64,000 nt of DNA from Nectonema munidae (Eukaryota > Nematomorpha > Nectonematoida > Nectonematidae), in assembly GCA_030549495.1 (NCBI GenBank), contig JAUIRK010000673.1:1736001-1800000 (forward strand). Direction: 5' to 3'. Shown here one piece after another: positions 48,487 to 59,438 of the stretch; position 1 is the stretch's first letter; each line of letters opens with the position of its first letter. The notes below the pieces were generated by a model that searched no databases, was not told where the DNA came from, and saw only the letters and a list, made by a program, of their open reading frames with translations. The position numbers were made by a program, and so were the translations under genes.

Positions 48487-48877
48487 CTATTAGTGCTGTA
48501 AAACACCCCCCCCCTTTCACTAAAAAATTAATTGTAGAAAATTGGCTGAATCATATCCCTTCAAATAAAGTAACCATGATTTTGAAAAAATTTAAACTAT
48601 AAAGTGTTATGTGTTCAAAACTGTATATATTTATAAATTTTCAAACGAGTATATAATATAGAACCAAAGTTATAAGCTTAACTAGAGATACTGTCAGAAT
48701 TTTGCTGAAAAAGTTTAACTTTTGATTGACAGATTTAGGCGTGAAAAGGTCGTTCAACTGCCATGAAAATGGTATCAAAAGATGCAGCTATCAATTTTAG
48801 GAAATGTCACGAAGTATGGTAGCAAAAGATGTAGCCAATTGGGTACAAGAAAAATTTTAGTCGAATGAAGGCCCTAA
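48487..48877. mobile_element. poly-C palindromic element, uninterrupted copy
   Basis: CTATTAGTGCTGTAAAACAC plus a C run opens it, and AATTGGCTGAATC is echoed in inverse near the right end (GTAGCCAATTGGGTAC). The middle blocks (GATGCAGCTATC, TTTTGATTGACAG) match the 40.75-kb copy in inverse orientation. About 390 bp, non-coding. It cuts into the hAT fragment on its right. Confidence 0.6.
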
Positions 48878-48889
48878 AATAATTTCTTC

Positions 48890-49790
48890 CTCTTGAAATT
48901 CTTCAATTTCGAATGCCATATCCATTTCCAAAGGTTAATCTTCAAGAATCTGATTGAATTCACCCTTTTCTGTGATCACTACTTCTGTTTCCTCTGCTAC
49001 ATGTTGCTTTTTTTCATAGAAAATATTACAGATAGACAGACAGGTGGCAAGCGAGTGCGAGACACTGTTGATGAATAAATTGGTTATCTCTACTAAACGT
49101 AACCATTAATGAAGTACCGCCTGTAGTCACACCTACTACATGGAAATCTAGATCTAAATCAAAGTCTTTTAATCGTACTTTAACCAGAATAAAGTGATTT
49201 TATTACTGTTTAGGGAACTAAAAATTGCTACTAATCCAAAAGACCAAAGTTTTTTCTATTCATGTACATTAATATTCATAAATCGTCGATTCTGTGAAGA
49301 GGTATATTCATCTATTGTGAGTGAAAAACGACGTCCATATTGAATTTGATGTGAAAAGTATTTTGCTAACTTTGCCTTCTCTGTTTCATGTTACTTTATA
49401 ACCAATTTCTTAACGCTGGCTCCAGTCGTTGTTGGTGTTTTGTCATAAGCATTTGTTGCCAAATGTCTTTGAATGAATTGACTTGATGCAATTTGTTTAA
49501 AGCTAAATCCATCCTTGCATGCCATTTTAGCAATTTCGTGATCAAGCCATTTCTTGGTTATAAATTGTTCTAAAATTTTATTGCTTTTGCTACAATGACC
49601 TGTTTCATTTTCGCAATGCTTGTTTATGTTGTGAACTTTACTCAGGTTAGCCTTCAAACCAGAAGTCCAACCTCCAACAGATTTTAATACCTTATTACAT
49701 TATGAACATTCAGCTTCATCCTTATTTTTCCTTAAAAAATGTTGCTACACATCTGATTTCTTTTTACTCATAATGGGTTATTCTAAAAAA
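48890..49790 (-). mobile_element. hAT transposase fragment with BED finger
   Basis: Minus strand, in order: a decayed BED zinc finger (CNKVLKSVGGWTSGLKANL, SKVHNI), the stretch AKMACKDGFSFKQIASSQFI, then RFSLTIDEYTSSQNRRFMNI (start of the catalytic domain with its Asp), and VVGVTTGGTSLMV, the usual second catalytic block where Asp is replaced by Gly. Several stops occur. The C-terminal dimerisation part is missing. This lineage differs from the ZBED-type copies at 56-59 kb. Confidence 0.82.
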
Positions 49791-50379
49791 TAAAAGTGTA
49801 ATAAATTAAAATTCAAATGTTCTATATTTGATTCAAAAAAATATTTCTTCAAAAAAATTCCAAGTTACAACAATGTTTTTAAATTTATTGAAACCAACAC
49901 CAAAATAGTTTTTAAAATTGATGTATTCAAATAAAAATAATCCTACATTCTTATTATTAAAACGACAAAAACTAGAAATTAATATTTTTTATGAAAAGTT
50001 GTTTTGCTATCGTGTCGCTAACTAAAGTATTATGTAGTGATTCAATTTTTCACAGTTCATTTTAAATAATTAGAGAATTAGGAAAAATATGTTTATATTA
50101 GTAAAAGCTTGATATAACGACCATTTCTGGTAAAATTAATAAGTCGTATTAATGACAAGGTGGTCGCAAAAATTGGAAAAAAATTCGGTCTAACTATTAA
50201 ACGCGAGCCTATACTTTTCTATAGAAATCGTCATTTTTTGACTATTTAACGCGAGCTGCAGAAAAATGGCTTTCTCATTTCTTTGCTGCGCATTTTATCA
50301 AACTAAAGTAAGATAAAATTTAAATGGAAATCAACTCAATTGTTTTTTTTAAATTTATTTGTGCCTAGTCTTCTAATTT

Positions 50380-50475
50380 TTGTATCGTATTGGTTTTATT
50401 ATTAAATTTTTGTTTTTTTCTAATTTTTGTATCGTATTTGTTTTATTATTAAGTTTTTGTTTTTTCAAGTTTGTT
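50380..50475. repeat. tandem duplication of ~50 bp
   Basis: TTCTAATTTTTGTATCGTAT, then GTTTTATTATTAA, occurs twice in a row with one or two changes. Confidence 0.7.
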
Positions 50476-51044
50476 ATTGTTTTTAAAGTGAGAAGGCCTA
50501 GAAAAGCAATTGTTCAAATCCCTAGGGTGATATAATTTTTGTATTTTAGGAATTTTTTCTACGAATTTTAATTCTAAGTTTTTTCAGAATCTCAATTTTT
50601 TTAAAGCTAAAAATCATATATCCATTTCCAATTTATATCTATAAAGCAGAAAGTTTGATATGAAAGTGAAAGTTTTATTGGTGATTAAATTCAAAGATTT
50701 ACATTATTTTCTCAAAGATTGTCTTGTTTAAAACTAAAAAAAGTCGATCATGAAAAAATATTTGTCTCTTTCGCTTCACAATTGATTTTAATTATTTTCA
50801 ATGAAATAATATATTATAAACTATTTATACGACATACAAAATTGAAATTAAATTGTTGTTTTTTTTATATGGAAAATGATCTTTAACAAAACTAAAGGAA
50901 CAGTTTTGTCTGCGTCTGTTTTTTTTATTCTTTTAAATATAAAGTTAGATTTTTTAGATGTCATTTCATTTTGTTTTTTCGCCCTTTAATGTGATCTTTG
51001 ATACTCAACATTTTGAAACTTTTGAACATTAAAATAAGTTGATA

Positions 51045-51350
51045 TTAATATTATTGATAAAAAATAAAAGAGAATAAATTAAATGGAAAATAAATTGGAT
51101 ATTATTAGAAAATTTGAACTTTTTTTATTTTAATTAATTTTCACTCAATTGTTTATATGCTCGCTGAACAGTCCAGCTCGCGTTAAATCAGCTTGCCACG
51201 AATATTTAGACCCATATTATTGATAAAAAATAAAAGAGAATACATTAAATTGGATAAAATTTACATTATTAGAAAATTTGAACTTTTTTTATTTTAATTA
51301 ACTTTACTCAACTGTTTATATGGCCGCTCAGTCCAGCTCGTGTCGAATCC
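51045..51350. repeat. tandem duplication of ~170 bp
   Basis: TATTGATAAAAAATAAAAGA, AGAAAATTTGAACTTTTTTT, and GTTTATATG...CAGTCCAGCTCG occur in both halves. The GC-bearing CAGTCCAGCTCGYG piece also echoes TTTAACGCGAGCTGCAG near 50.25 kb. Confidence 0.75.
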
Positions 51351-53558
51351 GAAAAAAAATTAATAAAAAAAATTATTGTGAACGAAATGGCTTAATAAAA
51401 GAATAAAACAATTTACAAATCAATTATCAAAAAAATTAAAACTTACAAACAAAAAAAGGTATAGCAGACAAGCAATTCAACATCTGCAATGCTAACAATA
51501 GTGAGAAACGTAATGGCTTGATAAAAAAAGGATAGAACACTTTACAGATGAGATCAAAGCAAGGTAGACTATAGGCAATCTCACGATTTTCTAGACAACA
51601 CAAGCTATTCGTTGTTAGCAACACGAGGCAGCCTAGAGTAAGTCCTGATATGAATCTTTTTATTAGGTCGTTCAACTACTGTTAGGTAGTGGTTCTTCAA
51701 TATGGATATATTTGCATTAGGAAGTTGGTGCAAAACAAAAATGGTTGCTTGTCTCAAATGGTCGTTCAACACAATGCCCGTTCATTACAAGTTTTACTGT
51801 ATATATATGTAATCAAATCATATATTTATGATAATAAATATAATCCTTCAGTCAGAAATTGTAATACGTAATGCTGTCATTAGTCTTAAAGCTTGATAAT
51901 TATCTAATAGACAATACAAGACTAAAAGTTAAAATTTTTCTGCCTGATATTAACAATTAAATATATATAGTAATTTACCGGTAATAAAGTTTCGGTAACG
52001 ATAAAATAGAATAAAATTACCGGTGTTTACTCCTTAGTTATAATGTATATTCCAACAAAAGCTATTAATTCTGATAGAGACAGAAAAATTTTGCGTTTGG
52101 TTTACATTTTGAAATGTGTAAGCTCTACAAACATATCCTTTAAAGAATCAACTCTAACAGTCATAAAAGGAGTTGGTTCACTTTCTTATTCAAAATATTT
52201 CCTGATTTCCATAGAGATCTTTGGATTGACAACATGAATTTTCAACTTGACCATCAGAATCAATTGAATCAGATAAAACTAGTTTTTTTCAGAATAAAAT
52301 CTTAGAGAACTTTCAGCCGAAGAAGCACAACTTGAATGTACGGACTCATCTGAACCCGTAGTTTAGTCCATGTTATCAGTCATTGAAAGTATGAAAAAAT
52401 GAACAAGAATAGAAACAAAGTGAAGTAGCAGAAAAAAAGTATGTGAAACTATTAGAATTTGAATATATTTATATGTGTCTATCAAGGCGGTTTAAGACTG
52501 AAAATTTTCTCCAAACATATGAATTAAATTTTAAATAATATATTTTTTTATACTGAATCAATCATGTTGATTTCATTTTTAGACTCAGTTTTTAAATTGT
52601 TGTAAATATATGAAAGTTCTCATCGAATTAGTGATGTATGACCCAAAATTATGTTCAAAAATATTCATATACATTTTAAATAAAATATATATTTTAACTA
52701 GATTTTCCAATTTCGATGTCTTTTTCCAAAATAGGACAGATATTGATTATGATTCAGATTTTAAAAAATTTACCTTTAGTTTTGAAAAATCATACTTAGT
52801 TAACACATTCAGTAATCATTCATTATTTTGTAAGTTTAAAGAAAAAATTAAAAGGAACATTAAATTGACTAATAAAATCTTTAATAAATTTTCGATTGCA
52901 CAGAGGCGTAATAAAATTTATTTTAACTTTTACTTAGAAGTATTCTTTTCCTTTTTATATAACTTTTCAGAACGTTTCCTCACTTACTGAATATTTATCA
53001 AAATTTTAATATGAAATAAAAAATTTCAATAGTTCAGTCATTCATATCTCAAGTCAAAGCTTGTTTTTTAGATTAAACAATTATATCTATTGAGACAAAT
53101 GTTTACCTTGGAAGAAAAACTCATATTATATTTAACCTATATAATAACAGAGTTTACCATCTTTTCAATTATATATTTTAAAATCTTTTGATAAATATAG
53201 ATCATGGGTTATATTTATAGATGCATTGATAGCACTTTCCAGATACGATCCTGATACTAGAAAATAACCAGTAATCTTACGATTATGGAATTCTAATAAT
53301 CGTTCTATAAGTAAAATCGAACAAAATCAATCTTAGAGTCTAGCATCGGGGTTGTAAGATACAATAATGAGTTAATTTTTTTTTTACAATAATATATCTA
53401 ATGGGTTTAAAAATAAGAAGTGGTGATTTTCTTATTCTGAAAATTCTTTTCAATTTTTGTTTATTGTATGTTGGTTTTGTTTACACATTAAAGTAAGTTT
53501 TTTTGAATATTGTTTTAAGAAAATACCACAAAATGTATTAACTAACTTAACAAGTCAT
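51351..53558. other. no confident gene; one 126-codon open frame
   Basis: The longest frame (52610-52990, plus) is rich in Phe, Ile, Lys and Asn as expected from AT-rich random sequence. It has no domain or splice context that I recognise. A short direct repeat (AATGGCTTRATAAAA) occurs near 51387 and 51515. Confidence 0.35.
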
Positions 53559-53612
53559 GGTAGGTAGGTAGGTAGGTAGGTAGGTAGGTAGGTAGGTAGG
53601 TAGGTAGATAGA
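53559..53612. repeat. (GGTA)n tail of the LINE
   Basis: About twelve GGTA units at the 3' end of the minus-strand LINE; in LINE orientation the element ends in (CTAC)n. I-type LINEs are known to end in short tandem repeats rather than poly(A). Confidence 0.9.
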
Positions 53613-53727
53613 TTTCAAAGCACTTTCCATCGTGAGCTGATATGATCGCGTAAGCTTGAGAGTTGGTTAAGGAAGATGCAGATGTTGCTAGAGATAGGTT
53701 GTCCTAAAAGTAGAAGGGAAAAGCAGA

Positions 53728-54879
53728 TTAGTTTGTTATAGGGTTATCGACGGTGGTGAGAGTTGTTTCAATTGTGTCAATGAGGGTTGCTAGGGATTTT
53801 AGTAGTGTTGGGTGTAACAGAAGATCTGAGAGTGTTGTTGGAGATCTGTTAAGTAAAGAAAGGCAGCGAAATAGAAGATCTTGGCGATGATAAGAGAAGA
53901 TTTGACATGTGAATATGAGGTGGTATGGCGTTTCTATTGTGTCGCATCCGAAACGACAATATGGATTTTCGCTTACTTTAATTCGGAAAAGATATGCTTT
54001 GCATGGGCAATGGCCTGATAGCCAGCGAATGGTTGAACGAGGTGGTGTAAATTTTTTGTTTTTGAAAGTTGTGTCAATTGTGCTGATGTGTGGTAAAGAG
54101 GAGATTAGTGCATTTTGAGATGAAGATATGGACATCTGCCATTCTTCTAGAGAGGATAAGTGAATGTGTGTTAGAAAGGTTTTGAGAGGTAGGGAGTTGA
54201 GAGGAATGTGGGAGGTTAGATGTAAGTTTGAGGTTAAGTAGTTTACGAGGGAGTTTTCTGGTATGTTTAGATGAGCAGGGCACCAACATAGGTATATGTG
54301 GAAATGTTTTGTAAGATTGATTAGGGAGGAGGCGAGTTGAAAGGAGGGAAAAGGGATGTTGTGTGATAGAGAGAGATCGTGGATTATGTTTTGTACATCG
54401 GTATAGAAATGGATGGTAGTAAAGTGGGGAAGGAAGTGGTTAATGTTGTTAGTGATCGTAGTGCAGGCGTGTAAAAGGCTAAAGATTTCGCATTCGATGA
54501 TTGAGAGTAGAGGATTTAATTGGGATCGATGGGTGTAAAAGGGGCTAGTGGAAGAGCCTTTGAAGAAGGCGTAAGCAAAGGAGGTACTTAGGGACTTCTT
54601 TGAGGCGTCTGTGAAGATGCGTAGAGAGGTTGGTGAAGAGGTAGAGCGAAGGTATGAAATTGATTGTTTTGCAAAAAATTTGTTTTTGCATATAGATGTT
54701 TTGAAAGGATTTTGTGCAGATGGGTGAGTTAAAAGAGATGGGTGTATCGAGCAATGAACTAGGTAGTTAGCAATATTTGGAGCGTATTTTGCTAATAGAT
54801 GTGAGTAGAAAGAATAGGATGGAGTATTGTGGTGGGGTGTGATCGGATGAAATGGGGGAATTAAGTTGTTGTATGTCAA
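53728..54879 (-). CDS. LINE ORF2 C-terminal part: RNase H and zinc knuckle
   Basis: 383 codons without a stop. The RNase H domain spans residues ~85-220, with catalytic carboxylates at D91 (RIFTDASKK), E131 (SIIECEIFSL) and D161 (FYTDVQ), then CWCPAHLNIPENSLVNYL, where Asn stands at the place of the fourth acid. RNase H removes the RNA strand during target-primed copying. A zinc knuckle C308-x3-C-x7-H-x4-C-325 (PYCRFGCDTIETPYHLIFTC) follows. The start Met is arbitrary because the real protein starts far upstream. Its openness contrasts with every other transposon frame here, suggesting a recent insertion; it cannot move alone because the reverse transcriptase is missing. Confidence 0.82.
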   Translation of the reverse strand: MTYNNLIPPFHPITPHHNTPSYSFYSHLLAKYAPNIANYLVHCSIHPSLLTHPSAQNPFKTSICKNKFFAKQSISYLRSTSSPTSLRIFTDASKKSLSTSFAYAFFKGSSTSPFYTHRSQLNPLLSIIECEIFSLLHACTTITNNINHFLPHFTTIHFYTDVQNIIHDLSLSHNIPFPSFQLASSLINLTKHFHIYLCWCPAHLNIPENSLVNYLTSNLHLTSHIPLNSLPLKTFLTHIHLSSLEEWQMSISSSQNALISSLPHISTIDTTFKNKKFTPPRSTIRWLSGHCPCKAYLFRIKVSENPYCRFGCDTIETPYHLIFTCQIFSYHRQDLLFRCLSLLNRSPTTLSDLLLHPTLLKSLATLIDTIETTLTTVDNPITN

Positions 54880-55064
54880 GATGAAGCGCTTAATAATAAT
54901 TTTTTAAGTTGAAGTTGTAATGGTAGGGTGTTAGTTAGAATTTCTAGGCATTGTGTGGAAGTAGTACGATATGTGTTGGTGATGCAAAGTAGGCAGAGAC
55001 GGTGTATCTTTTCAAGAAAATGTATTATTGTGGGGTGTTTTAAGGTGGTAAAATTCATAACCAT

Positions 55065-56560
55065 AAAATAATTTGAGAATTAAATCTTCTAAAATATACG
55101 CCTTGACTTAGATACAAATCACAATCTTGCCAATATAGAGTCTAGTTTAATATATCACTACAGCCTCAAGGTCTGTTAATTTCATTTAAATATCCTTTAT
55201 CTATTAAGGTCATTTATTATACCCCAGTATTGAGTCTACCTACATATTATGATAAAATATTTTTCTGCCATTTTATAGGTAAAATTTTCATATGTTAATA
55301 TTAGACTAATTTATTAAAAAAAAACCAGTTTAAAATATAACATAAATTTTTTAAAGTAAAAATTAAAGTTTTCCGATTAAAATTAAAAATATTAAAAATT
55401 TATAAATTTTGTTATTTTTTATCCTAGTTAAAAATGAAGGAAACAGAAATTTATTTTAACGTATGTTGTATTATTTTCAAATATGATATATTATATCTTA
55501 TTTTATTTTTAGTTTTATAAAATAATTAAATTTTTTGATTATTAGAATATTTTCTTTCAATTTTTATTACCTTAATATTGTTCAATCATAGAATCCTTAC
55601 CAAGCATGTTGTGGGAAACGAGATTTAGCAATAAAAATCTTTAGGCAGACATTTTAAAAGAGTCTAATGGCATATATGTGTCTAATATTTACTTTTAAAT
55701 TATTCTTTATCTGTTATCTACCAAAATCGACTATTGTTCATTTTATAATCATCAGCGGCCTTAAGGCCTTTTTATCACCGGCCTTAAGGTCTTTTTGAAT
55801 ATTTCCCTTAAAAAAAAAACTTTTTATATTGAAAATATATTGTCTATTTTATTTAAATTTGTAAACATTTTGTCTTACTGATGTTACGAACTGTTCTTTT
55901 TTTCTTTATATTTGTATGAATAAATCTTTTATTCTCTTCTCTTTATAAGGATAAAATCGGCTGCATTTACTAATCCATCTTAATACAAATATAGTACGTT
56001 ATAATAGTTATAGTCTGATTATTCTAGTCGTTAACTAGTTATTTTACTCTTTTTCAATAGTTTTTTTTTCCAGTGAATTATTTTTCAATATAATGTTCAC
56101 AGAAGAAGCTTTCAAGAGTGCCCGTCTATATTTCATTTAAATTTGACTTGCTAGATTAAACTTTCTATTGGCTGTATTGGTAGCGATGATGCAAATGTAA
56201 ATATCAGACATTACTTTATAATTCCAAATATAGTGTGCCCTACTACTGCAAAAATCTAATTAAACTTTCAAATATGTCTTTTTCTAGCATAACAAAATAT
56301 ATATTATGAAAAAAGGGAAGATAGTATACCTTTTTTTTTTTTATAATAAAGAGTTTCGCCTAAATTGGTACTTGTGATTTCTTGATTTTAATATATCAAT
56401 TTAATTAATACCGTCTACTTTTTCTCGCTTAATCCTGTGGTTTACTACCAGTACAAAAAAATAACACAAGAGACGCGTATTGGCGGGTTTTACAAAAATT
56501 GATGTACATTTATTAGTCTACTCCACACATTATTCAACTTTACATCACAGCATCAAACTA
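55065..56560. other. no recognised gene
   Basis: AT-rich DNA. A small tandem motif CGGCCTTAAGGYCTTTTT occurs twice near 55.76 kb. Confidence 0.4.
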
Positions 56561-58315
56561 CGTCAGGGGTTTTCCACTTGTTTTAGGTCGTGGATTTTCA
56601 GACAAGTTATGAAAATTGGGTGTACTACAAAATTTTTAGGATAAAAATTTACATTTAAATGTCAATATACATACAATTTTTTGTATCAAAATATCACGAA
56701 CCGCAGCAGTAATTTATGTTTATAAACACAAAATTTTATTTACTTTTTTCTATCCAGACTTTTGGATTATTAACTAGCTTTTCAATGTTTGGAGGTGTAA
56801 TTGATAATTCGCAACATAAATCACTTTCTACTGATAGTTTAATTCTTTGCTTAGACTTGATATTCAACAAGGATGAGAATCCACTTTCACACATATAAGT
56901 TGATGCAAAAGGCAAACGAAATCGAACATCTTTTGAAATATTCGGGTAGCTACAGAGCAAACTTGCATAAATTTTTTGAAGTGTATTGTTGATACGGATT
57001 ATTAGCCCTCTAATCATCCTTAATTTCTAAAAATTCTTGCTGAAGATTTTTTTGAACTTTGTTAACATCTGTTTTGAAAGGATTTCTAAAGAATGATAAT
57101 GTATTCCTTTCCATATTTACTTAATATCACTGAAACTATTTTTCCAACTTTTGTAAATGCTCTTATTTTTCTCTGGATAGTATTTTTTATTCACAATAGT
57201 ATCTAAACAACGAAATTGAATATAATTTATTTTTTATACTCTATTTTTTCATAGTTGCAATTTTTCAAAGAAAGCTTTATAATTATACTCTAATGAGAGA
57301 TTAAATCTGCATTTTTACCTTGGAACTGAAGATTGAGTTTGTTAAGTATACCAAAAATATAGGCGAAATAAGCAAGCTCTATTTCTGAAACGGATATTAT
57401 TTTTTTAATTCTTTTCATTGAGACTCAAGAAAAAAAATGAGCTCCTTTCTCAATTTGAAAATTCTCTTGAGCACATTGCCTGCTGACAGCCACCGCAAGG
57501 ATGCGTGAAATAGCAGTCTAAAACCAGACTCCATATTTTGGGATATTTATCTGAACAACATGGTGTCCAGTGCTGTTGATATTAAATGGTTAATTACTTT
57601 TTATCAATTCTTTAAAAAGTAAATTAAAGTGATTTAGAAGCGTTCCTGCTGCTAATGCTTCTCTGTGAATGAAACAATGAATTACATTAACTAAGAGATT
57701 ACCTTCTTTAACTAGTTTGTGGAAACCTGATCTTAAGCCTAATATTGCAGGAGTACCATAAGTAGTGACACCTAGTAACCAACTCAAACCATTGGCTTCA
57801 AAAATAATTGGCAGAAGACCTGGAGACATCTGTACGTTCATCTAATTGTAACAATGGAGATTTCTTAATTTAATCGACTACTTGTATACAAATGTTTTCT
57901 CACATTTTAACTAATCGTCTTGAAACTGTATCATTTGAAATAGAAATATCATTCAGCTTGCGAGCATCCTTTTCTCCAACAACAAGCGGACCATTTCTTT
58001 TGTACAAGTCATAACAATTTAATTTTTGTTGCAAAGTTTTGGCAAATTCAATTTACTGAATACTTGTGCATGCTTTTTTGCTACTGTCATTTACAAAGTA
58101 CAAAAAAATCAGAAACCTTTCTATAAAATGTTTCCTTTTATGAGGAACCTTTTTATATAATTTTCAAAATTTATTATAAAAGAATTTTTGTTCAATGAAG
58201 ACACCACGATTATTACCCGAAATTATACTTGCACTGTAATCTCTTAATCCCACCATGACTGCAATAATTTTATTAAGTTAAATTACCTTGTTTGTAGTTT
58301 TGATTGCGCTATTAC
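56561..58315 (-). mobile_element. ZBED-type hAT transposon, decayed
   Basis: The 3' tip (left) is CAGGGGTTTTCCAC. Minus-strand transposase pieces, N to C: KDARKLNDISISNDTVSRRL near 57.93 kb, KSPLLQLDE near 57.86 kb (catalytic Asp region), GTPAILGLRSGFHKL and VIHCFIHREALAAGTL at 57.65-57.75 kb, SLRWLSAGNVLKRIFKLRKE near 57.48 kb, and the dimerisation end ASTYMCESGFSSLLNIKSK with NIEKLVNN at 56.75-56.9 kb. This order is that of ZBED5-like hAT transposases. Several stops and frame shifts are present. The N-terminal BED finger is missing: another hAT copy abuts at 58316. Confidence 0.87.
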
Positions 58316-59430
58316 CAGTGGTTTTCAAAATAGAGTTTGCGGTGTCCTAAGTGTTCGAGAAGCAGTTCCATGGGGACCGAAAAGAGGTTTTCGATTTTTG
58401 TTAATAAGTCACATTTAAAGGAATAAATAATTTAGTCTTTGAATTGAGTAGTATTTTATTCTTTTATGGCTTTTCAGGCCTAGTTTTATAGGCGTAGATT
58501 GGAAATTTTTTGATGGCTTAAAAAATGAAATATGACGACGCATACTTGAAATTTGGTTTTACTACATTTACGTCTGGTGGTGGAGAAGAGGAACCTATGT
58601 GTTTTTTGTGTTCTGGAGTGTTAGCTTCCACTTTTCTAATGCCTGTCAAGTGAAGCCTGCACTGGAAGTGAAGCACTTGAGTTCAGTAAAAACTATTGAC
58701 TATTTTAAACTTTAAGCTGAACGATTGTAATTTGAATTTTTGAAAAGGAGTGCGATTGGAATGTTTTTGCAACATATTAAATATTTGACAAGGAGGACAA
58801 TTTTTTACAACATATGTTAAGCCAGAACATCCACTTGAAGTGCGTACTGACCGTGCTCTAGCATGATCTACATAGATACTGTGGAATGAAATCTACCGAT
58901 TTCTGCAAAGCAAACCTCACATGCATGCAGAATTTTCTGATGACCGTTGAAACACCTTGTAGCCTATCTTTTTCTTCTTATTTTCCTAATCTAAAAACAT
59001 TTGAAAAATACTATCAATTTATCAAAAACCCGTTTATAATCTCGATTAGTAATATAGCCTCAGAAGAATTCTTAATTCAAGAACAGTTTATTGATTTGAT
59101 TAATGATTGAGGAGGAACAAACATGTTTTTTGTGAAATGTCTCAAAAGATTGAAAGTCGATAGTCCTATGCTGATGTTGCAAAAATGACTCTGAAAATTC
59201 TGATTCGATTTGCCACTACATATAAATGTGAACAAGGAAATAAAACCAAATCCCGAAACAGATTGGGAATTGGCATTCGCAAAAATAAAATCAAACTTAG
59301 ACAAACTGTTTTTGACAAAACAGATGCATCCATTTAACATTGATTTGATTATTCAGACAATTTTTGAATAAATAACTGTGACATTTTTTAGTACAGTAGT
59401 TTATATGTTATTTATTTTTTGAGACCCTGG
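58316..59430 (+). mobile_element. ZBED-type hAT, internally deleted
   Basis: The tips are CAGTGGTTTTCAAAATAG and, from the right, CCAGGGTCTCAAAAAAT. Flanks GCTATTAC (58308-58315) and GCTATTAA (59431-59438) agree at 7 of 8. The plus strand reads KYDDAYLKFGFTTFTSGGGE and EPMCFLCSGVL, the BED finger start of ZBED5-like proteins, at 58.53-58.65 kb. It then jumps to the C-terminal part YFPNLKTFEKYYQFIKNPF near 58.98 kb and WELAFAKIKSNLDKLFLTK at 59.26 kb. The catalytic middle is deleted. The 5' part is the same sequence as the minus-strand piece at 23540-24040. Confidence 0.8.
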
Positions 59431-59438
59431 GCTATTAA

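Larger units (their letters stand above)
53559..55064 (-). mobile_element. LINE 3' part with RNase H domain
   Basis: A 5'-truncated, well-preserved LINE whose 3' end is the GGTA tail. The 5' piece (54876-55064) reads FLEKIHRLCLLCITNTYRTT and QCLEILTNTLPLQLQLK, the post-RT region of I/Jockey-type LINEs. One frame change separates it from the 383-codon frame holding RNase H and a zinc knuckle. Presence of RNase H favours the I clade or a close relative. Confidence 0.88.

Noticed and set aside
52610-52990. 126-codon open frame
   Set aside because: Composition is that of AT-rich chance frames; no domain, splice or promoter support.
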